From Paraescarpia echinospica (taxonomy: Eukaryota > Annelida > Polychaeta > Sabellida > Siboglinidae): 64,000 bases of DNA. The stretch spans positions 36,904,832-36,968,831 of the forward strand of contig CM034534.1 in assembly GCA_020002185.1 (NCBI GenBank), in the 5' to 3' direction. Position 1 is the stretch's first letter, and each line of letters starts with the position of its first letter. Both the position numbers and the translations under genes were made by a program. The notes below the pieces were generated by a model. That model was given only the letters and a program-made list of their open reading frames with translations, was not told where the DNA came from and did no database searches. Positions 1-12,459 of this stretch are shown here, one piece after another.

Positions 1-265
1 CAACTCTCTCCCTGTTGTCTCTCTCTCCATTCCATCTGTCTCCTTGCTGATTCTCATCTCCATCCCTTCACAATATCTACCAACCTAGTACCTCCTTCTC
101 CAGACATTCCCCCTTCCAACACCCCATGTACTGAAAGGTGAAACCCTCTTCCTTCGTCTCTGCCCATGACTTCCCACAACAGGATAGTGCAAAATCCACC
201 CAACTATGGCAGTCGTCGAACACCAAATATCTCTTTGCCTTGACTTGCCGCTTGCAAGGCGCCAT
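1..265 (-). pseudogene. CR1-like LINE ORF1 N-terminal fragment (truncated by window edge)
   Basis: A reading frame opens with ATG at 265 and runs 62 codons leftwards to a stop near 77. It is GC-richer than the AT-rich DNA beside it. It is basic at the start (MAPCKRQVKAK) and then has spaced cysteines and tryptophans (DDCHSW, SCCGKSW, GCWKGEC). This resembles the zinc-finger start of ORF1 proteins of CR1-type LINEs, whose ORF1 continues into a coiled coil and an esterase. The resemblance is by eye only. After the stop, glutamate/arginine-rich coding-like sequence continues in another frame to the window edge, so the copy is probably frameshifted. It could instead be the first exon of an unrelated gene. 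Confidence 0.3.
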
Positions 266-3003
266 ATCAGAATGTATTTAATAATAATAGTTTAATTAGC
301 TATTTAAAATAATTTAGTCAACTGTGTTTACCCCATTCACTGTCTATGTAGTATTTAAGAAGGCTGTTTACTGTGCACAAATGTTACACTTTACGTAGGA
401 TTGCCTTGTTTATTTCGGTTACAGGTTTTGGTTATTGTCACAGCTGACTATCCATCCTATCAGAAATGCTGACGTTACCACTACTCAGTAGTGACATAAT
501 TTAAATACAGTCTATTACTTTACGCTAGACTGCCTTATTTATTTAGGTTATACCGCGCCCTATCGAATACGTGGGACACTAACTACATAAACTTAGTTCG
601 CCCGGATATCGGAAATGCTTAATTTTAACAACAAAGCTACCTAAATCAAAATGTCTTGCAGGTACTGGCTTAAACATATATTATCTTGTGTAAGTAGTTT
701 TATGTTTGTTTACTTTATCACCTACATATTCTACCACATAATGTGGTTTGTTAAATCGTGTTTATAAACTTATCGTAGACTAACTTACCTATTATCACTC
801 AATAGACTAAACTGTTCTAAAATACTTTATCTAACTAACTTTAAGCACAACTGGTACTCAAAAATGTTTACTGCTACTTTATAAATGATATTAAGGCAAG
901 AATAGTACTTATCAATCAGTAATTCCACTTGGTTATCTACTTTTCTGCACCACCAATTTCTACGATCTATCTCCGCCAAATATAGCCTCGATGTTACTTA
1001 TTATAGCAAGAATAAAGGAAAACATGCAGTGCGCTTTGGATAAGGTCGAACCTCCAGGGACCAATGATAATACTGATCATTGGAAGTTCTAATAACAGGA
1101 AAGTTATCTGAATATGCCCAATGCATTGAGGAAATTACGTAGAAGCAAATTAAAAGTTTGCCTAAGTAATGGATTTGGATTTTAGTCTGACTGAATCAGC
1201 ATAACAAGGTTCTCTTGTATTTCTTTTCTATTTAGCCAGCTGTACACGTGGTGATAAGTCCCATAGTACACTATCTAAACTGAATTAATCTGCATTGTGT
1301 TGAATTAGTTAACTCATATTTAGGCTCAATTTCCTAAATTCAACTTTGTTTATTTGCAGGAGCGTTCGAAATTCTACTCAACAGTTCCAATAATTGGACA
1401 AAGAGTCACCTGACATAAGATGTGGCCTGACATTGTTCTGGCCCATTCTGTTCTATGCAACATCCACTGGGAAATTGTACATCACTTCGAGTTTCGAATG
1501 GATGTGTGCATCTGATAGCTTTGCGTATCAACATTCATAACAGTGCTTTTAGTTGGACAATGTGTTAACTCACACAGTAGTGAAGAAAATGTCTGACTTT
1601 GTTATGCCACATTAGTTCCGTGTGGGTTCTGCTGGGAATATGTACATAACTACATGTTTCAAACGGATTTGTGCGGTCAACCGATTTGAATATCCAAATG
1701 CACAATATCCCATTATTATGTTGCAAAATAGGAGTACATAATAACAGTTATGCTTTCTTATGCTCATCATGTTTGGATTGTGTTCTACAGCATATTTTTT
1801 TACATTTGTTGAAACAATCTTCTTGAGTTAAATGCACCAATGATGACTGAAAACATCATACAATGGCTGTTTTATTTGTTGTCGAAACATGATTTCAACA
1901 TAAACAAATTCCTATGTTTTACTCTAAATGATGGCCAGAACAAATTGCACTCCCAGTGCAAAATAAAACATATCTAGCTGAGGTATGTCCCTTGTCGATA
2001 CACTAGTGCAATATATTTGAATTTTTTTTTGACAATAATGTTATTATGCTCTTTATAGATCTACATTTAAAAAACTAAAATTTATACCCTATGTATATGG
2101 GTAAGTATATAGCTACGTATGATATTTCAATATTGTAGATTTCTTCAAGTGAGGTGTAATTTTTTATTTTTACTGCTTATGGAAATAGCAGCTGGATTTA
2201 TAATGCAAACAAAATGGTTTCATTATTGTAGTTTTATCAACTTCAATAAAGTTTTGTTGTCTAAACGTTTCATTAAAACTAAACTTTAAAATGAATAGCC
2301 AGGTGTACCTAGTAAAGAGCATGATATTACCATAGATGAGATTTCGTAAGTTTTATATGCCAACAGAACAATGTGAATCATTATGTCACGATAATGTCAT
2401 TAGTGTCAGTAACAATGTAATACGATGGCTTCATGCATGGAGAGCTCAATCCGCCTGTCATGAGCTGTCGTTATGTTCATTCTCCGTTTATTCCATATAT
2501 GTCTCCTTCATTTCTTTGCTGAATCTGTGACATAAACAGCAGCTGGTCCATGTTTCCTTTAGATAATTTTATCGGTCGCGACTCGTTCGCATGGCGGTAG
2601 CTAATCCAAACACACTCACATGTTGATGACGTTTTTCTTGCATCTAGTAACTCGGCGTACCTAATCGAAGTCTAACGGACAGTACCGAATATTCATGAGC
2701 ATATCTTATAAGAATCTTGAAGGCGGGGCCAAAGTTGAAAGTTATTTTATCGATGTATTGTCAGGGTCATTAGTGATTAATAAACCGTAAATCTAATGAA
2801 ACATAGGCATGGAATTACATGAAATAATCATATGAACAAGATTACTTAATAATTTCGTCCATTACAAAGATATTATAATTATCAAAGAATTGCCTTAAGT
2901 ATATTATCTGAGGTTTGAGAAACTAAAATCGATACCCTATGTTTCAAAAATTATTATGAAAATTGTAGTGTTAGTTAAACGAAAGAGATTGCCAATATAC
3001 TAA
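266..3003. other. AT-rich non-coding stretch, no gene seen
   Basis: The longest frame is 64 codons (2336-2530, plus strand) with no recognisable motif. The DNA is AT-rich with short A and T runs. I saw no paired splice sites framing a coding-like exon and no repeat shared with the rest of the window. Confidence 0.5.
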
Positions 3004-4225
3004 TTTGTTCAATTTAACTAACTCCCACTATACAGCGACATCTTAAAATGTAAATGACTTTTGTAAACGTGTGATATTTCTACAGTATTATTCTTTTGGA
3101 AAGTGCTTTATATACTGCAATTGTTAGCATGAAATACTCACAAATAACAAAATGTTCATTTTTGCGTGGTTGTATAATCATAGAACCCGAAATAGAGCCG
3201 ACCAACAACCTGTTCGCTCTTCAGTTGACAAGTCAAAAACTCGTTACTTACCCCAAATTTGATTTCCGGTTTTGCTGTTTATCATAACAAAAATTGAATA
3301 ATTCTAAGTATGTTTTGCGTCGTATATTTTGATATGAGCATATTTTGAAGTATGCATGTTTGATATGTTGAAACTCTATTAAACAGAATGACGTGACGAG
3401 GACGGGGAACAGCGCTTCCGTTCGAAGAACGTCTCAGATCAATATTCCTTATGCATAAGTTATGGAATAAATCATACATTCATTTGTTTTACGCCTCACG
3501 TCAGAACCCACTATTTGTGACACGCCGCTATTTGTAAAAAAAATCCGATATGGCGAAAGCAAAGTTATTACGCAGCCCATTGCAAATATTTTCATATTGT
3601 GGAACTTTCAGTTCAAATTCACTATATTCTACAAATGAGTAGAAATAATGAAATGTCAAGATCTGTTTGTAGCATCAGATTGACCAAATGCCTTAGCTAA
3701 TTGATATGTTTAAACTGCTAACCATCTGGTTTGGTGATTTCTATTAATGACCAGCTGGTAATCATTGGTACCAGATAGTCAATATATTGTGATCTCATAG
3801 TAGTCACTTTGATACAATGAATCTGTGTATTCAACAATACGCCAATCACCCACGTTAAACTGGTTAATTTGGGCGTGGGTATACAGTTTCATGATGTGCA
3901 GGAAGCAGCGTAGGCTGGCTGGCGTTGACAGATTGCGTAACTTAAACGGCTGCCGAGGCTACGTTGATGGGCGTGGAGATCAACAGTTTACCAGATCTGC
4001 AATGACCGACATATTGGCTAATTATTTATTAGTTGAATAATTTATTCGTCACGATTATGTGCAATTTCGTGCGCGTCTCAGTTTCCGCCCTATATTGTAA
4101 AACTGTATTGTTTTGTCAATATTTATATTCGTTTCATTATAAGCAATGTGTTTGATTTGTTACGCTACATACATTGCATACGGTAATGTGCTTTGAACAA
4201 ACAGAACACATTATCATAAACCCAA
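3004..4225 (+). repeat. Dispersed repeat, copy 1 (about 1.2 kb)
   Basis: This stretch matches 44295-45437 in reverse complement, with indels. Good blocks include the AACTCGTTACTTA region near 3240, the GCTGGCTGGCGTTGACA region near 3915, and the segment from 4040 to 4225 with the CGCGTCTCAGTTTC block. Both copies encode a short conserved peptide in the same orientation: CR-x-QRRLAGVD-x-LRNLNGCR, then YVDGR (here within 3825-4040). I do not recognise it. Two copies 40 kb apart with diverged flanks suggest an old transposable element of unknown class. Confidence 0.7.
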
Positions 4226-4906
4226 TTTAATATCCAAGTAACAGTTATGTATCGTTATGACAATAAACCTACATTAATTTATAACGTCTTAAAAAATATT
4301 ATTGTATGTAACATATATAATATTGTGTGTAACCATTTGAGTAATTATGCAAAAAATACCAATATTTATCAGAATTTGTTGACAACGAATAATATAACAC
4401 ACCCATACATAGTAAGTATGCAGTGATATAACATAAAGTCGTTTCAAGTGTTTTATTAACATAGATACGTAAGTGATCAGATTGTAAATTTTAGTTGAGG
4501 TGTAGCAAAAATTCATGCCGCTTAAAAATACTTCCGAACCAACCCTTAATGCGCATGCCCTGAAGTACAGTTTTTTCGCGGGGAGACGTCAGGGCTTGTT
4601 ATATGTTAGGAAGGGGCTATACGTACACATACTAATTTTACGAACAGGTAGGCAGGGCCCTACGCATACGTACGTTCATCCAGATTATATTATTTCGCGT
4701 CAAATTGTGACTGGTACTGATTAGTACAGTCGCAAAATCCATTCATTGTAAATGTTGTCATACAGTTATCTTAACACATTGTAAACAAAATGCCTATAGG
4801 TTCTGTGTGGAACAACAATTACCTTTACATTTACATAATACAATTCTATAACATGCGCAATTTTCTCTTTGTAATAACATTTCCCTAATGTTTGTTGTTG
4901 CTAAGT
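4226..4906. other. No gene seen
   Basis: AT-rich sequence. The 69-75 codon frames show no motif. A short block at about 4540-4570 (TTAATGCGCATG, then GAAGTA) recurs at about 5141-5163, suggesting a small dispersed element. Confidence 0.4.
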
Positions 4907-4986
4907 TTATGTCATGTAGGCCCTATATATAGTGATGTAGACTTTGTTCAAAATATGATATTTGGGCCATTCAAAATGTGCGTCTC
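4907..4986 (-). other. Speculative terminal exon of the acidic secreted gene
   Basis: On the minus strand an acceptor-like CTTTAG at 4991-4987 is followed by 80 nt. Joined after the single G left over from the exon ending at 5544, this stays open for 26 codons and stops at TAA (4907). The phase fits exactly. The pyrimidine tract is weak and no AATAAA follows closely, so this could be chance. Transcript data would settle it. Confidence 0.2.
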
Positions 4987-5011
4987 CTAAAGCAACCTGT
5001 CCCAACCATAT

Positions 5012-5050
5012 ATGTATATATATATATATATACACCTGTATATATATATA
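5012..5050. repeat. TA microsatellite
   Basis: Two runs of alternating TA are separated by CACCTG. Confidence 0.8.
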
Positions 5051-5397
5051 TGGGTAGGTATGTATTACGTCTCCAATAAAATTGTTTTAATTAACTGCAG
5101 CGAAACATCCTGCCGCTGTAAAATGCTGCCGCATCGACATTTAATGCGCATGTCCGGAAGTAGAATTGTCTTGTATAAAGAAATAGTGTTCCCTATTTTA
5201 AATATATTCATCTAATCGCGTTCTTCAAGCTTTTTTTTTATAAATATTTGCGATGGGATGGGTACGATATTATTAAAATGTTGTTCATCTGAGACATTTG
5301 GAAGGGGGATATATGTGGAAATATTTATATATGCTAGCCAACTAATGTGATGTAAAAATCATACACAAACACAAACATTCACCCAAACAAACGCAAA

Positions 5398-5482
5398 CAC
5401 ATACACAAAACACACATACAAAAACGCATGCCCAGACACATACGAACGGACGCACACGCACATACACACTCACCAACACACA

Positions 5483-5538
<56 letters not shown>
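5398..5538. repeat. CA/GT microsatellite, degenerate then pure
   Basis: Impure CA-rich DNA from about 5398 becomes pure CA between about 5485 and 5535. On the minus strand the repeat begins immediately after the splice donor of the acidic exon at 5544, so it lies at the start of that intron. The Cys-Val frame read through it on the minus strand is not a protein. Confidence 0.9.
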
Positions 5539-5539
<1 letters not shown>

Positions 5540-5543
5540 TCAC

Positions 5544-6231
5544 CGGACACGTCCTCGCTGTCTTCATTCTCTGACACACTTGCGTCGTCCGATTCTTCCT
5601 GTAGAATAACAATTAATCTGTTTGCATGTTATAGCGCTTTTTAATTTGTGAAGTTAAACAAACCTGAAAATCGATGCAGCAGAGAAGCAGATATTACGAA
5701 CACAAACAATGTTGTATAGGTATGCATACTAGATGACAGTACCAGAACATGAATGGAGATGAGAGCCAGTACTGCCTCTCCATATCTTCGTTGGTCTGAC
5801 GACCCAAATACCGCGCCGGGAGGACACAAGTGACAGCACTGCACAAAATGGTTACTCTGTCACCATCTAACATTAGTCGCCTAAAGATCTCATACCGAAC
5901 GAAATGTGTATGCGAAAAGGTAACTTGAATGACAAATACGCAATAAGAATAATGAGTTAACCTGTTTTTGTTGTTACTGTGGTAACACACTCCCTATCTG
6001 TATTCACTTCTGACAGAAATCCTCTGTGACGTTTTGTAAATAATAATACGTTGTGCTCGATTGCATCAGTTAACCAGAAGCAGTCTCCCTTCTGTCTATA
6101 TTCTCTCATTACACAAATTCAAAGGCGTGATAACCAACAATATTAACACAGGCACTTACTTCTTCAGCTACGTACGCCGCTATAAACCCCAACGTTAGAT
6201 AGGTGAACAGCAACAGCAAACTCGCACGCAT
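5544..6231 (-). CDS. Small secreted acidic peptide/protein gene (two coding exons resolved)
   Basis: Exon 2 (6249-6160) has a good acceptor (TTTTCTCTTCAG) and ATG at 6231. It encodes MRASLLLLFTYLTLGF followed by IAAYVAEE, a textbook signal peptide with a basic n-region, a Leu-rich core and small residues before cleavage. It ends in phase 0 at GAA|GTAAGT. Exon 3 (5598-5544) follows acceptor TTCTACAG, keeps the frame, and encodes EESDDASVSENED then SEDVSG before donor CCG|GTGAGT. About half the residues after the signal are Glu or Asp, with serines in CK2-like contexts. The protein is probably secreted. An acidic stretch there could be the propiece of a cationic peptide, a calcium-binding matrix segment, or part of a longer protein. 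I do not recognise the family. The 3' exon is unresolved; 4986-4907 fits the phase but is uncertain. Confidence 0.6.
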
Positions 6232-6362
6232 TCTCTCTATACGGCAAATCTGAAGAGAAAATAAGAGACATAAAAGATAGACATAACGGTGCTATTCACA
6301 GCTTAGAGAACACCTTTTAACAAAATCTCCTTTTAGTAAAAGCAAACAGCAAACCCATTTAC

Positions 6363-6446
6363 CTGATTCTGCCACAAGAAGGTCTTCGTTCGGAAACGTA
6401 ACCTTGCTCTGTCGGTGTTGAATCACACGTACTCCCTCTTTATATA
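6363..6446 (-). promoter_or_regulatory. TATA promoter and non-coding exon 1 of the acidic secreted gene
   Basis: On the minus strand TATATAAA lies at 6446-6439. The expected start, 26-30 bp downstream, falls at about 6420-6416 near CAACA. The short leader then runs to AATCAG|GTAAAT, a donor at 6362. The next acceptor downstream is that of the signal-peptide exon at 6249. The spacing of TATA, start region, 5'UTR donor and acceptor makes a coherent Pol II promoter. Confidence 0.6.
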
Positions 6447-6449
6447 GAA

Positions 6450-8426
6450 ACCTGTCGTTATTATCGCGCTGTGTCTACGTAATTCTTGTCGCGTACTAAA
6501 ACACCAAACGAACCTTTTTTGTTATAATGCAGACGTGACCTTTAGCGCGACGTTAAACAGAACAATGGATTACATCAGCATGAAGACGTGTTCACTATCA
6601 CCTGAATTATATTTTAGAGCCTTTTTATAAAAAAGGTATGTTGTATCGACAGGAAATACAGGTTTTTAGTTGAGTGTCTGCGTCACCATCATCTTGTCGT
6701 ACGTAGGACGGATCTCATGAAAGTCGCTCACAATATACCGTTGTATATTGTCTAATATTGATCATAATTCTAGCTCTCCAAACAGCAACTCGTTTCCGGT
6801 CGTGAGCTCCTTCCAATTTCATTCTTGGAGGGAGGTCGCGACCGGAAGAGAGCCTCTGCATGGAGATTGCATTATTTTCAGTGGCGGATTAAGCAATAGG
6901 CACTAATAGGCACGTGCCTAGGGCTCACGAAGGCTTCGGACCCACGAACACATCCGAGCATAATTTTTTTACACTAAATGTTCTTGAAACGCAGATAGCA
7001 AGACATGATTTTGCCAATGGTAGCTACTGCATAAGTCTCATTGGTACTAGATTGGCCCAATGAGTTTTGTAAGCTGGGAATAATCCCTATGTTTCAATGT
7101 TTAACATACATAATAGTTTACAGAATTACATAAGAATGTATTATGACTAGAGCCGTGTACCGTTTCGCTCTATATGGTACGCGGTGCGTATATTTTATAC
7201 GGTATACGGTACGCTATATGTTTTTTTTCTGGTGCATATAAAACATACCATTGAAAGACAGTACCTGCAAGGTGGTGAGTCATACTAGGGTGAACATTGT
7301 GATGCCTCCTCGAATGCGAAAATAAATTGCTCGTATTATTTACAGCTGTGGAAACTGTTGCACTGCAGAGCTTACAAATTGCATCGTCTTTTGTATTTTC
7401 TGTTAAAGTAATGCCATGCCTTATTGCGATTTGTATGCGGTATCGTAAAAATTCGTGCGTGAAGGCGTTTGCTTCGTAACTTAGTAATGGAAGATGCTGG
7501 CAGACGACGATTAGCGTAACACATATACCAAATCAATCGATAATTTGATGCGTTAAGTGTGAGAAACGTTAAGTAAGTTTACATTTTCTTTCAAATTGTC
7601 TAGCATATCCAATTAATTATACACATAATAATAGGCATGCAAAACAACATAGATACTGGAAATGTATTGATCGGTAGCTAATAAAAGTGTCTCCTTGAAA
7701 GCAACCTGATTCTCGAAATGCACAGGAAACGTATGGTTACGTAAAAGTGGCGCCACACTGTGGCTTGGTCGGACAACCCCATTGATTGACTCGTACGGTC
7801 TGCTCTTCTGGACGTGCGCTTTTCGAACGGAACGGAAGGCCAGGATGTGTTGAATATCGTTTTTTCGTTCAATTTGTATGAGGTGTATATGGCTATGGAA
7901 GATTCAAAAGTATTGTCACTTGGCGATGAAAGTTTTACAATTAATAATACGATGGTGTTGTAATAGTGTGATTTGCTTCCTCCCTATACGTATTTCTCAA
8001 ATAATTTTCATTAGCTTTTTTGTGTGTGAAAAAACAGCAGTGTTCAAAATGTGCCTTCACGAAAGGGCAGCAAGAAATCTGCGCAAAAAGGACTGGGGAC
8101 ATTGATATATGCACCGTATTCACGCCTGCTTTTGTGCGCATGCATGGTGTTTCACAATTAATAATACGAAGGTGTTGACGTACAAAGGACAACACGGTGG
8201 ATGGTCTATGTTTTCTGATACCATAATGTCAACGGCGTTAAAGTTCACGTCGCTTGATGGAACATGCATCTTGGCAGTCAACTGAAGACGTGTTGGAAAA
8301 CGTCAAAAAGTACACTGACACCAAACAAAGCGACTTGTTACCGACATATCCTTGTTTTGTGCTTTATGACTAGCAGTTTCAACGTAACGTTACACTGTAA
8401 AAATCGGGTATTTAAGACGTTGAGTT
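6450..8426. other. No gene seen; minor repeats
   Basis: A partial inverted repeat lies at 6793-6846 (TTCCGGTCG and CGACCGGAA). A run of ACGGTA/TACGGT motifs lies around 7150-7220. A 30-bp direct repeat (ACAATTAATAATACGA) occurs near 7935 and 8155. The 64-84 codon frames overlap on both strands and carry no recognisable motif. Confidence 0.4.
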
Positions 8427-8813
8427 ATAAACGCCATTTAGACAACTATATTATAGTTATTGACACCGTTGTCAACTAAACGCATAGTATTACTGGCGTT
8501 TAGGCGTGTATCGTAATATTGATGACCATATAAATCCACACTACCTTCGCAATCCAACATGAATCTAATTCAAACGAGTACTTTTTGTCAGAACATACAG
8601 GGTTGTTTTTGTTATTAAGATTTCATCTTGAACAGGTCCTGCTGAAATGGTATAAATGACCAAAATATCACCATTAGATATTGGGAAATGATCGAAAGAG
8701 TGACGTGTTTTCCATTATGCTATGGAAAAGCGTTATTTAATTGTAATGCTATAACATTTTAAACGCCGGTGTTTAATTTGTCTTTCCATAATCTAAACGT
8801 CTGGCGTTTAGAT
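8427..8813. mobile_element. Possible MITE-like element with AAACGCC-type ends
   Basis: The left end has ATAAACGCCATTTAGAC, and the right end has GTCTGGCGTTTAGAT, roughly its reverse complement. Internal hairpins occur at about 8456-8475 (TTGACACCGTTGTCAA) and 8792-8814. No target duplication is certain. Confidence 0.3.
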
Positions 8814-9296
8814 AATCTTGCATTTCTTCCTAGTGACATCATTCGCTTTCTCGCGAGTTGCGTGGTCGTACGCGAGATTTTATCGTCACGTGCGTCTCTT
8901 GCGCCAACTTGTCATCATCTGTGTACATCGCGTGAGTTGATCAGGAAAATAAACTTGAATCCTGCCGATTGGTGGGTACCATATGTGTAGCTAAATAGTA
9001 TGCTTGAAACTGTTGATACCAGTTGTATCGCTATGCCAAGGAATGACGTACTGAAATGGGAGTAAGCAAGGATTAAAGGCGGCATCATAATTTGCATGAT
9101 TAATGGATCCACAACCACAGAGCCGAGCGTTAACACGGCTAGACATACTTTTAGCCTTTGTATTGGCCCCTTGTAACTTGTTTCAGCGTCCACCTCTTCA
9201 GCAGTGTACATGCTTGTATTGTAGTATTCATATCAGTGAACTAGTGAAACTAGTGATTCACCGATTGTGACAGATCAAAAACCAGTCTAAGTACAT

Positions 9297-10781
9297 CATG
9301 GACAGTGTTCATTATTGCCCAGTGTGCTATTTTCATACACATAGTTATAGAAAATTCACATGGCACATTAGTAGGAATCACAAACATGACCCAACCGTTC
9401 TGGTTTCATGTTCAGTTGGTCATTGTAAATATTCCACAACAAGTTGGAACGCACTTCGCCTTGAATGAAGGTGAACCGGGTATATTTCTGGTGCGAGGTA
9501 ATGAGGATGTACAACACAGTGACAATTCTCCCATAAAGGCACATGAATATGCACCTGCTAGTTATGTGTTATCACTGAACGCACCACATGGTTTGTCCTA
9601 AAGGGCAATCAATGAAGTGCTAAACACGTCAAACGATTTGGTGACAGCGGACTTACAAGCATACATGAGAGAATGTATACTCCAAAATCCAGGACAAAAC
9701 TTTAACTTTCCTACGATAAAAATAGCCCATTTCAAGGTTTGTGGTCGCAGTATCTTAGAGAGAAATGTTATGCAAATGCTTGCAATTACATACAACCAGA
9801 AGAGGTATTTTTTGGGGAAGGGCTATATGGACCTAATCAGGTATGAGACAAATGAGACGTTATGGCTACGTCATTCCTTTCCAAAGAAGCCTTCAAAGTC
9901 TACTTGAAATGCCCGAGATATGGCAGCATGCCCACAAAACTCCTGAATATGTAATGTATGATTTATGTAATGGTTCATACATACATAAACACCCCCTGTT
10001 TCAGAGGAAGAATTAAGTTCTTCATATCGTCTTATGAAATTGAACTAGTGAATCCCATTGTTGCCCATGTTAAAACTTAAAATAAACATCTTTTATATCA
10101 CCTGGGTAATATACTTCCCCAGATAAGGTCAAAACCGAGTAGTATTTACCTTCTTGGAATGGCAAATCATTTAGATATGAAATATATTGGTCCAGATAAA
10201 TTACTGGCTGACTTTATCGAAACAGGCACTAAACTGAGTCAAGGAGGCATATATATGGAACTCTCTGATGTCAGACAAAACATCGAATGAGCTCTTGTTG
10301 CTGTAACTGGAGAACCACCAGTAATTAATTGGTTAGGTGGTTTTAAAGAAGGTGTTTCATTTGCATATAAAAGGTTACAAAACACGTGATGCTACCACAG
10401 ATGACATAAAGGTGACATATATGCAGACTGACTTTCGGCTGAGAAATAACGAAGAGTACAAAAAGGTGCACAAGTCTGGACACCGTAACAAAAGCAGCTA
10501 AAGCATGTTAAAATAAAATATGGGGAATGAACAGAGAAAGTTGCCTTGCTAGAATATCATACTTCCACAATGCAATTCTTTTGCAGGATCATATGCATGT
10601 CCTTCTTGAGGGACTGGTTCCTTATGAGTTGCACATCTTTTTGTTTCATGCTATCATAGCAGAGAAATACTTAATTTTGGATTGGCTAAATGCAGCCCTG
10701 TGCAAATTTCCCTACACTTATCTGGAAAAACCAATGCCAGAAATGATTAAGAAAAATTATCTTGTTGACAGTAACTTGTAG
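9297..10781 (+). pseudogene. Relic of a C2H2-finger/transposase-like protein (MHxLLEG family), N-terminal and middle part
   Basis: Pieces in several frames read in order as one decayed protein. From about 9300 come two C2H2-like fingers (YCPVCYFHTHSYRKF, HISRNHKHDP, SCSVGHCKYS). Next is a helical block with EVLNTSNDLVTADLQAYM (9617-9907 frame), and HKHPLFQRKN near 9990. An open frame at 10527-10781 has the block DHMHVLLEGLVPYEL. Proteins with N-terminal fingers, a MHDxLEG block and a later FExKH block are a widespread, transposon-like family in animals; this assignment rests on remembered family motifs, not a search. Many stops and shifts make it non-functional. Its C-terminal part appears at 12550-13100, after an interrupted stretch that includes an L2 fragment. 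Confidence 0.6.
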
Positions 10782-11624
10782 GGGGCCAGTAGATTTGAAA
10801 AGTTACTGGCCCGGATTTTGTAAAAACAAATACGTTGATTCCGAGGTGCCTGTCGGTCGCTTCACTGAAGACGTCCACAAAGTCTAAGGTTCGCTTGGAG
10901 CGACGTCATGCTGACTTTTCCGAAGTTCTTAATTATTTGTGCACATCCTTTATGAAATTAAGATAACGAATATACGAAGTGATAATGCAAAGTTAAATGA
11001 AGATTTTTAATCGGGGTATCACAATGCAGTTTGCTATTAATACAAAATCTGAGACGTCACCGACCTATTTTCATTTCGCGGCTTGATACTTTCGCTGGCT
11101 TGCTGTCTTCAGAACATCAAAAGCATTTCTGGATTTTGGCTGTGCCTGAAGGCCGTTATTGTGAGGACCAGGCACATTATACCATGGTAAATGTGGATCT
11201 GAACGCCGATAACATGGTGTCACGTTATCATTGTGACTGGCGATGGCCGATGCTGAAGTATACAACGCATCGGTGTGCGACAATGTGAACGCTGTCCAGA
11301 GACCTTGCTCTCATTCCGCCCATGGCACAGCTGTTTTACAAGATCCACCGTTGCTATAAAATGTTTGATAGTTTATCAAATTTCTTTGATACCTTTCCAT
11401 TATGGACTAGTATATACACTAAAGTTGTATCATGCAGACAACTGACATTGCCTGCCACCCGTAGCCAACGTGTAACAAGATCGCCTATTGGGTGAATAAT
11501 TAATGACCCCCCGCCATTCGCCAATCACGTCATCGTATACGCATGACTGAATTTGCTGTTATTTAATTAGTTGTAACAAAATGTAACAAAACACACACTG
11601 ATTTAAATAAAACATCAAGCTTTA
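10782..11624. other. No gene seen between transposase relic and L2 fragment
   Basis: Overlapping 70-85 codon frames on both strands near 11031-11288 show no motif. The middle of the transposase-like protein would be expected here but is unrecognisable, either deleted or too decayed. Confidence 0.35.
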
Positions 11625-12211
11625 TAATAATACTAATAGTAATAATAACAAACTTCTACAGTGCCTAAATCCCCAGGAATCTCAGCTCAGAGGCGCAACA
11701 TACAAGAATCGTTGGTCAAAATCATTAACAGGGACAACCAAGAGTCGTTGTTAGAGCAAGGGACCGCCGAAGGTTAGGGTGGGAATGCAATTTCAAATAA
11801 ATAATTCTTAAGTTGTTTGAAGAATTTTGATGCAGCTACAGTAAAAGCACGTTTGCCGATATTAAGCTTGCTTTTCGGAACAAAATGTCGTTGTGAAACA
11901 GATGATCTGATATTCCTGGGGATATCGGAGAAACGAAGGAGAATAAACAAATAGGATGGATTTTGCATAGAAAGGGTACGAAATGTGATAGTGGCCAATT
12001 TGAATTGTACTCGATATGTAATTGGAAGCCAAAGCATCTGTCTAAATAGGGGAAGATATGATAAGAAACGTGGTGCCTTTAGTACCACACGTGCTAAACA
12101 ATTATGTACACGTTGGAGTTTAGCTAAGTCCTTTTTAGTAATATCGTTTAGGAGTGAGTTGCAGCTGTGAAGGAGACTGCTAATTACAGATATTGATATT
12201 TTTTTTAGCAA
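11625..12211 (-). mobile_element. L2-like LINE, 3' end (RT C-terminus and 3' tail)
   Basis: A 145-codon frame (12211-11774) reads as the C-terminal part of a LINE polymerase: LQRVHNCLARVVLKAPRF, LWLPITYRVQFKLATITFRT, then a C-terminal KRAFTVAASKF motif. Downstream on the minus strand are a small hairpin-like GGCGC/GTGCC 3'UTR and a tail of AAT-like repeats at about 11620-11650, the expected 3' terminus. It is 5' truncated, as usual for LINEs. The same fragment occurs near 29.6-30.1 kb and, inverted, at 36.3-36.85 kb. Confidence 0.8.
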
Positions 12212-12459
12212 TTCATGGTTTTCCTGTATTTTTCTGGGTAGAGGCAGGTTACCGGAAACACGACGCTAGTCAATCGGATTGAAACCGGTGGCCCGGTGGG
12301 CAAGTCAAATTTGAAAATTGGTGACCCGAACTGGCACGACTGCCTAAGAAAAAGCGCCGGGCCAGCGGGCACGTGTTAATGTCGAGGCCTGAGTAAGCTG
12401 AAACAAACGTCAGCAGCAATGCGTACATTGGTCAGTGTGCCATCCTCCATTCTCGCTGA

